Positions 12,707-15,835 of a DNA stretch of 15,835 bases are shown in pieces; position 1 is the first letter of the stretch; each line of letters starts with the position of its first letter. Source of the DNA: Candidatus Zixiibacteriota bacterium (lineage in GTDB: Bacteria; Zixibacteria; MSB-5A5; GN15; FEB-12); contig JACRAV010000169.1 of NCBI GenBank assembly GCA_016213305.1, positions 1 through 15,835 of the forward strand, given 5' to 3'. Made by a program: the position numbers and the translations under genes. The notes beneath the pieces were generated by a model. That model did no database searches. It worked only from the letters and a program-made list of their open reading frames with translations, and was not told the DNA's origin.

Positions 12707-12721
12707 CGATTGACTCCGTCG
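12691..12721 (-). repeat. bulged hairpin after the aminotransferase gene, overlapping a promoter
   Basis: CGACGGA (12691-12697) pairs with TCCGTCG (12715-12721), and inside it GTCAA (12702-12706) pairs with TTGAC (12710-12714) around a 3-base loop; four unpaired bases (12698-12701) form a bulge. It starts 13 bases past the aminotransferase stop. No T-run follows on the minus strand (AAAATG), so it is at best a weak terminator. It overlaps the -35 box of the next gene. Confidence 0.5.
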
Positions 12722-12733
12722 GTCGGGCCCCGA

Positions 12734-13912
12734 TCACGCCCGGGCCGGTTTGCCGGCCGAGGCAAGCGTCTGGATCGCCCGTCTGATCATGTCGGTTTTG
12801 CAGGCGTAGGCGAACCGGATCGACGGCGTGTCGTCGTAGAAGATATCCCCCGGAATCGCGCCAAGCGAGAAGTTGTCGATCAGGTAGTTGGAAAGGTCCC
12901 AGGCGTTGCCATTCCAGGCCGGAGTGATCCGCGCATAGACATAAAACGCACCCTGAGGAGCCACCTCGCAACGGAGAAAGTCGGTCTGATTGACGCCTGC
13001 GAACAAGAGGTCTCGGCGCTCGCGATAGGCCGCGCGCATGGTGGTGATACAGTCCTGCGGGCCGGTAAGAGCCGCCACCCCCGCCCATTGGGTTGGTGTC
13101 GATATGCCGTTGGCGGTGTACAGGATCATCTTCTTGATATTTTCCGAGAACTTCTCTCCACTGCAGACGGCATATCCCAGGCGCCAGCCCGACATGGCGA
13201 AACTCTTGGAGAAGGTAAAAGCGGTGATGATCTTGTCCTGCACGCTCTTCGGATACCGCTCCGCCAGAGACGCGATACTCACGTGTTCGGTATCGTAAAT
13301 AACGTCTTCGTAGGCCTCGTCGGAGACCACGTAGAGATCATGCTTCACCGCAATCTCGAGGAGACGTTCCAAATCCTCGCGGAACATGACGCCGCCGGTT
13401 GGATTGTGAGGCGTATTGATCGCCACCGCCTTCGTCCGCGGAGTGATTCGGCTTTCCAACTCGTTCAAATCCCAGCGATATCCCAGCTCCGGACGAAGTT
13501 TGAGCCGATTGAGTTTTCCACCCGCGGCGATGATGATCTGACCCGTGGCCGTCCAGTTGGGAACCTGAAAGAGCACTTCGTCCCCTTCATTCAGGATCGA
13601 ACGAAAAGTGCAATACAGGGCGTGCATACCGCCGGCCGTTACGAATATCTGGTCGGGACTCTTCAAGTAGGTCATGCCGTTCTTCTTCTGTAGTTTGGCG
13701 AACATTGCCTCGCGAAGCGGCTTGATCCCGGTCGATGGCGCGTAGTGCGTCAGATTGTCGCGCAGGGCCTTGGTCGCGGCTTCCTTCACATGGTCCGGCG
13801 TGTCAAATGACGGGTCACCAGATTCCAGACGCAACGGATCAGGCATTTGAAGCAGACGATCGCGAACGGTAACTATCCCCTCGAAAACAACCTGCGGCAA
13901 CAACGTGTTCAT
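12734..13912 (-). CDS. pyridoxal-phosphate aminotransferase, class I/II
   Basis: A 392-residue cytoplasmic enzyme of the aspartate aminotransferase superfamily, moving an amino group between an amino acid and a 2-oxo acid. Key elements: LESGDPSFDTPDHV near the N-terminus, HYAPSTGIKPLREA (about 57-70), VTAGGMHAL, NTPHNPTGG (166-174, with cofactor-binding Asn170), VSDEAYE with Asp198 contacting the pyridine ring, the cofactor lysine Lys236 in TFSKSFAMSGWRLGY, and a late Arg in SIRFAYA for carboxylate binding. Length is normal. The pattern is that of the aspartate/prephenate-type (class I-gamma) enzymes, but the substrate cannot be told from sequence alone. GGGAG lies 5 bases before the ATG. It has its own promoter-like sequence at 13983-14011 and no linked biosynthetic gene. 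Confidence 0.93.
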   Translation of the reverse strand: MNTLLPQVVFEGIVTVRDRLLQMPDPLRLESGDPSFDTPDHVKEAATKALRDNLTHYAPSTGIKPLREAMFAKLQKKNGMTYLKSPDQIFVTAGGMHALYCTFRSILNEGDEVLFQVPNWTATGQIIIAAGGKLNRLKLRPELGYRWDLNELESRITPRTKAVAINTPHNPTGGVMFREDLERLLEIAVKHDLYVVSDEAYEDVIYDTEHVSIASLAERYPKSVQDKIITAFTFSKSFAMSGWRLGYAVCSGEKFSENIKKMILYTANGISTPTQWAGVAALTGPQDCITTMRAAYRERRDLLFAGVNQTDFLRCEVAPQGAFYVYARITPAWNGNAWDLSNYLIDNFSLGAIPGDIFYDDTPSIRFAYACKTDMIRRAIQTLASAGKPARA

Positions 13913-13982
13913 GGACTCTCCCGGTCAATTAGTGATGTACTGGTGGCAAAAGGGTGGGACTACGTTACCCCTTCGCCGGATT

Positions 13983-14011
13983 AGGATAGAGAAAAACGGT
14001 CCACGACGCAA
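13983..14011 (-). promoter_or_regulatory. candidate promoter for the aminotransferase gene
   Basis: On the minus strand TTGCGT (14011-14006), 17 bases, TATCCT (13988-13983), placing a start near 13976 and a leader of about 64 bases. The match is weaker than the other TTGACN promoters here but the spacing is the same. Confidence 0.4.
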
Positions 14012-14073
14012 CTCGAAAAGCAAACCAGACTCAAACTTTAATGCGCGACCGCAATATCTTGTTGCAACTGATG

Positions 14074-14544
14074 TTACAGTGTTGGATTCAACTCCCAATT
14101 GAACCAGACCGTTCCCCAGGTCAGGGTCACCGCCCCTTTCACGTCGGTCGGCCATTGACCACCGATCATGTACACGAAACACAGAAGGGTCAGCCCGAAA
14201 AACAGACCATAAATCCCCTGCCTGACCCGTAGGGCTAACAGATGGTAGGTCCCGAGCGTCAGATACAACAGTATCAGACTTGGCGCTCCCAGTACCACAA
14301 GCCAATTCCAGGCCGACCAATCGGCGAAGGGATTGATCACCGGTGAGTCATCAGGGAAATTGCTGATATAGAAAACGTGTACCAGAAACAGAAACAGCGC
14401 CAGCGTCAGGTAGAGGAAGCCCTCGGGATTTTCACGTCTTAGGGCACGCAGGCCAGTGACCAGAAGAAACAGTGAACCGGCCAGGAGGGCGACCAGATGC
14501 ACAAGCGCGTTGCGGGTGACTATGTCGGAAAGTGTCTCGGTCAT
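14074..14544 (-). CDS. small four-helix membrane protein of unknown function
   Basis: Unrecognised. From ATG 14544 the protein has 156 residues and four hydrophobic helices at about 13-35, 42-62, 79-106 and 110-128, with a short acidic loop (FPDDSPVINPFADW) between helices 2 and 3 and a Trp-rich tail (TWGTVWFNWELNPTL). The frame is open upstream to an ATG at 14685, but the added residues are basic with no recognisable pattern, and a TATAAT at 14611-14606 lies inside them, so 14544 is preferred although its ribosome binding site is poor. It lies between a GT-C-like gene and an aminotransferase, all on the minus strand, with gaps of about 160 bases on either side. No catalytic motif is visible. 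Confidence 0.65.
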   Translation of the reverse strand: MTETLSDIVTRNALVHLVALLAGSLFLLVTGLRALRRENPEGFLYLTLALFLFLVHVFYISNFPDDSPVINPFADWSAWNWLVVLGAPSLILLYLTLGTYHLLALRVRQGIYGLFFGLTLLCFVYMIGGQWPTDVKGAVTLTWGTVWFNWELNPTL

Positions 14545-14605
14545 GCGGGCTACTCTGGCTCTAACAGAGTAAATGGCTTGCCGAATCACGGGACTGGGCA
14601 CGGCA

Positions 14606-14611
14606 ATTATA
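14606..14611 (-). promoter_or_regulatory. possible -10 box before the small membrane protein
   Basis: A perfect TATAAT on the minus strand, about 62 bases before ATG 14544. No good -35 hexamer is seen at 16-18 bases, so support is moderate to low. Confidence 0.3.
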
Positions 14612-14674
14612 ACCCACTGTCTTGCAAGAAGTTGGCGGGTAGGCAGATTCCGATGTTGCCGGGACCGGTCGTTG

Positions 14675-14691
14675 ACGAGCGACATGCTCGT
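14675..14691 (-). repeat. short perfect hairpin after the GT-C-like gene
   Basis: ACGAGC and GCTCGT form a perfect 6-bp stem with a 5-base loop, starting 19 bases past the stop of the large membrane protein. No T-run follows; it may be a weak terminator or a chance palindrome. Confidence 0.3.
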
Positions 14692-14709
14692 GCATACCGT
14701 CGCAGGGGG

Positions 14710-15835
14710 TCAATAGACCTTAAAGACAATGTTCTGGTCGTCCTCGTAAACCGGCGAGTAGGTACGGCGATACGCTTCAGAATCGATGTCCACAGAAGGA
14801 AGGAACCCCTTGTGAACGACAACATATTTGACGCGAGACGCCTTTAGCTGTGACCGCTGAATCGACAGATCTGTTAAACTCAAGGTGTCCACCAGCGTCC
14901 GATTGAGTTTTCGCGAAACCCACCCCTCGACAATCGGAATGCCGTGCATACTCTGGTACATCATGTACCGCTCCGTTTGCTGATACCCCAGCGGCAGGTC
15001 CAGGAGTCCGTACGGCTCGGCATCCTTTTGAAGAGCGGCGTAGCACTTCGGAAGGAACACCGGTGTGGTTTCGTGACTCATCGACGTGTAGTCAAAGGCA
15101 AGCAGAGCGACTAAAACAATACCGGCCGCAATCTGTATCCGTCTCGATCTGAATGTCGCCAGGAATCGACCCGCCGCCACCGCCACAATGATACTCCAGA
15201 AGAGATATGCAAATACCACATTTCGAGAGGGCGCCCGACTGTTCGACAACAGCGGGATCATCGGCACCAATCGACCCGGAACCAGCACCGGAATCGGCCA
15301 ACCGAACAAATGCGGCTGGGCGCCGAGAGACATAATCACAAACGAGACGGCACCGATGACATAGGGCATGACCACTCCGGAAATATCCTTCCACATCACA
15401 ATGACCAGGGCGATGGCGACAATCCCCAGATACCCGGTATTTTCCCAGGCCCACGATGTGTAGCTTTGATTGGCCGATCCGACCCAGTCAATAATGGCCA
15501 GCGGGTGGTCGGCGAAAGGGATAAAGAATCCCATCAGATCAACGACAAATCGATTGTGCCCGCCCGCGTCAGTAGGCAGTCCCGACATTGCCGCCCGGAG
15601 CATCGGAATCACCAGCGGCGACAATATCACGAGGGTCGACCCGGCCACGACGACAGATTTTGAGGCGATATCCGGCAACCAGGCGCGGCGTCGCCGGATG
15701 GCGAGGTACAGGTATGCGAACAGGATGAACCAACAGCAATAGACGAAGTAATTCCAGTCCACCAGGGCATTGAGCGTCAGAAATACCCCGGCCCACAGAA
15801 GCGATACGGGCGATTCTCTGCGTGCCGCCTTGACA
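14710..15835 (-). CDS. multi-pass membrane protein, GT-C glycosyltransferase-like, C-terminal part
   Basis: The frame is open to the right edge, so the N-terminus is missing; 374 residues are visible. The first ~240 hold about seven membrane helices with an external loop containing GGHNRFVVDLMGFFIPFADHP and NQSYTSWAWENTGYLG. Then VPMIPLLSNSRAPSRNVVFA precedes two more helices, and a soluble ~130-residue C-terminal domain follows (AYGLLDLPLGYQQTERYM…, ending DDQNIVFKVY). This layout, with the 'S-R-A-P-S-R' stretch, is common in large bacterial membrane proteins annotated as GT-C, YfhO or mannosyltransferase-like, which transfer sugars from polyprenyl-phosphate carriers outside the membrane. 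The catalytic first loop would be beyond the window, so enzyme activity cannot be confirmed. A GTG at 15762 is not the true start, since the reading frame continues upstream with a further hydrophobic segment. Confidence 0.7.
   Translation of the reverse strand, partial: VKAARRESPVSLLWAGVFLTLNALVDWNYFVYCCWFILFAYLYLAIRRRRAWLPDIASKSVVVAGSTLVILSPLVIPMLRAAMSGLPTDAGGHNRFVVDLMGFFIPFADHPLAIIDWVGSANQSYTSWAWENTGYLGIVAIALVIVMWKDISGVVMPYVIGAVSFVIMSLGAQPHLFGWPIPVLVPGRLVPMIPLLSNSRAPSRNVVFAYLFWSIIVAVAAGRFLATFRSRRIQIAAGIVLVALLAFDYTSMSHETTPVFLPKCYAALQKDAEPYGLLDLPLGYQQTERYMMYQSMHGIPIVEGWVSRKLNRTLVDTLSLTDLSIQRSQLKASRVKYVVVHKGFLPSVDIDSEAYRRTYSPVYEDDQNIVFKVY

Noticed and set aside
12710..13693. 327-residue open frame on the plus strand
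   Set aside because: It is antisense to the aminotransferase, whose motifs are unambiguous; the plus-strand product is rich in Arg, His and Asp with no domain.
13925..14320. 131-residue open frame on the minus strand
   Set aside because: It overlaps the four-helix gene in another frame and runs through the likely promoter of the aminotransferase; the product has no membrane or domain pattern.
14545..14685. N-terminal extension of the four-helix protein to ATG 14685
   Set aside because: The ATG lies in the loop of a hairpin, the added residues are basic with no recognisable pattern, and a TATAAT occurs within the extension.
1..15835. CRISPR arrays, tRNA or rRNA genes, insertion sequences, prophage genes, attachment sites
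   Set aside because: No regular spaced direct repeats, cloverleaf-like sequence, transposase or integrase motif, or terminal repeats were noticed on either strand.

Overview
The window looks like chromosomal DNA from an uncultivated, GC-rich, Gram-negative-type bacterium. The closest fit is the candidate phylum Zixibacteria or a neighbouring lineage of the FCB group. The main clue is a secreted protein at the right whose C-terminus carries paired dockerin-like repeats of the form 'VDISDLTALIDFLF…', a style I associate with Zixibacteria. That placement is inference. The promoters are ordinary sigma-70 type (TTGACN, 17-base spacer, TATNNT), which argues against Bacteroidota, whose housekeeping promoters differ.

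Left edge (1-523, minus strand): the N-terminus of a 6-phosphofructokinase running off the window, with a clear promoter, and a small unknown 70-residue protein. A gap of about 440 bases follows (524-964). It holds no convincing long gene but has two short ribosome-binding-site-led ORFs and possible promoters.

Central plus-strand block (965-11776). First comes a tightly packed cytochrome c maturation set, ccmC-ccmD-ccmE-ccmF. Its CcmE has a cysteine (CXXXY) instead of the usual heme-binding histidine. No ccmA, ccmB, ccmG, ccmH or ccmI lies in the window. Next, after its own promoter and a leader hairpin, comes a 665-residue fusion of an eleven-heme c-type cytochrome to a membrane cytochrome b domain, like the quinol-oxidising CbcL of Geobacter. 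Its hemes are arranged in two-heme modules, and a roughly 129-residue four-heme unit appears duplicated. Thus the heme-attachment machinery sits directly upstream of a protein that needs eleven covalent hemes. A second operon, with a near-consensus promoter, encodes a GldA-like ABC ATPase, a fused GldF-GldG-like permease/auxiliary protein, and a DUF4340 protein. It ends at a strong intrinsic terminator.

Right-hand minus-strand block (11817-15835): a secreted dockerin-repeat protein whose best start codon is the non-standard ACG, a class I aminotransferase with its own promoter, a small four-helix membrane protein, and the C-terminal part of a large GT-C-like membrane protein running off the right edge. 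No tRNA, rRNA, CRISPR array, insertion sequence or prophage gene was seen.

The most interesting part is the Cys-type Ccm set beside the modular eleven-heme/cytochrome b fusion, a plausible respiratory or extracellular electron-transfer module. All functions are read from motifs and recalled family architecture; no searches were run.
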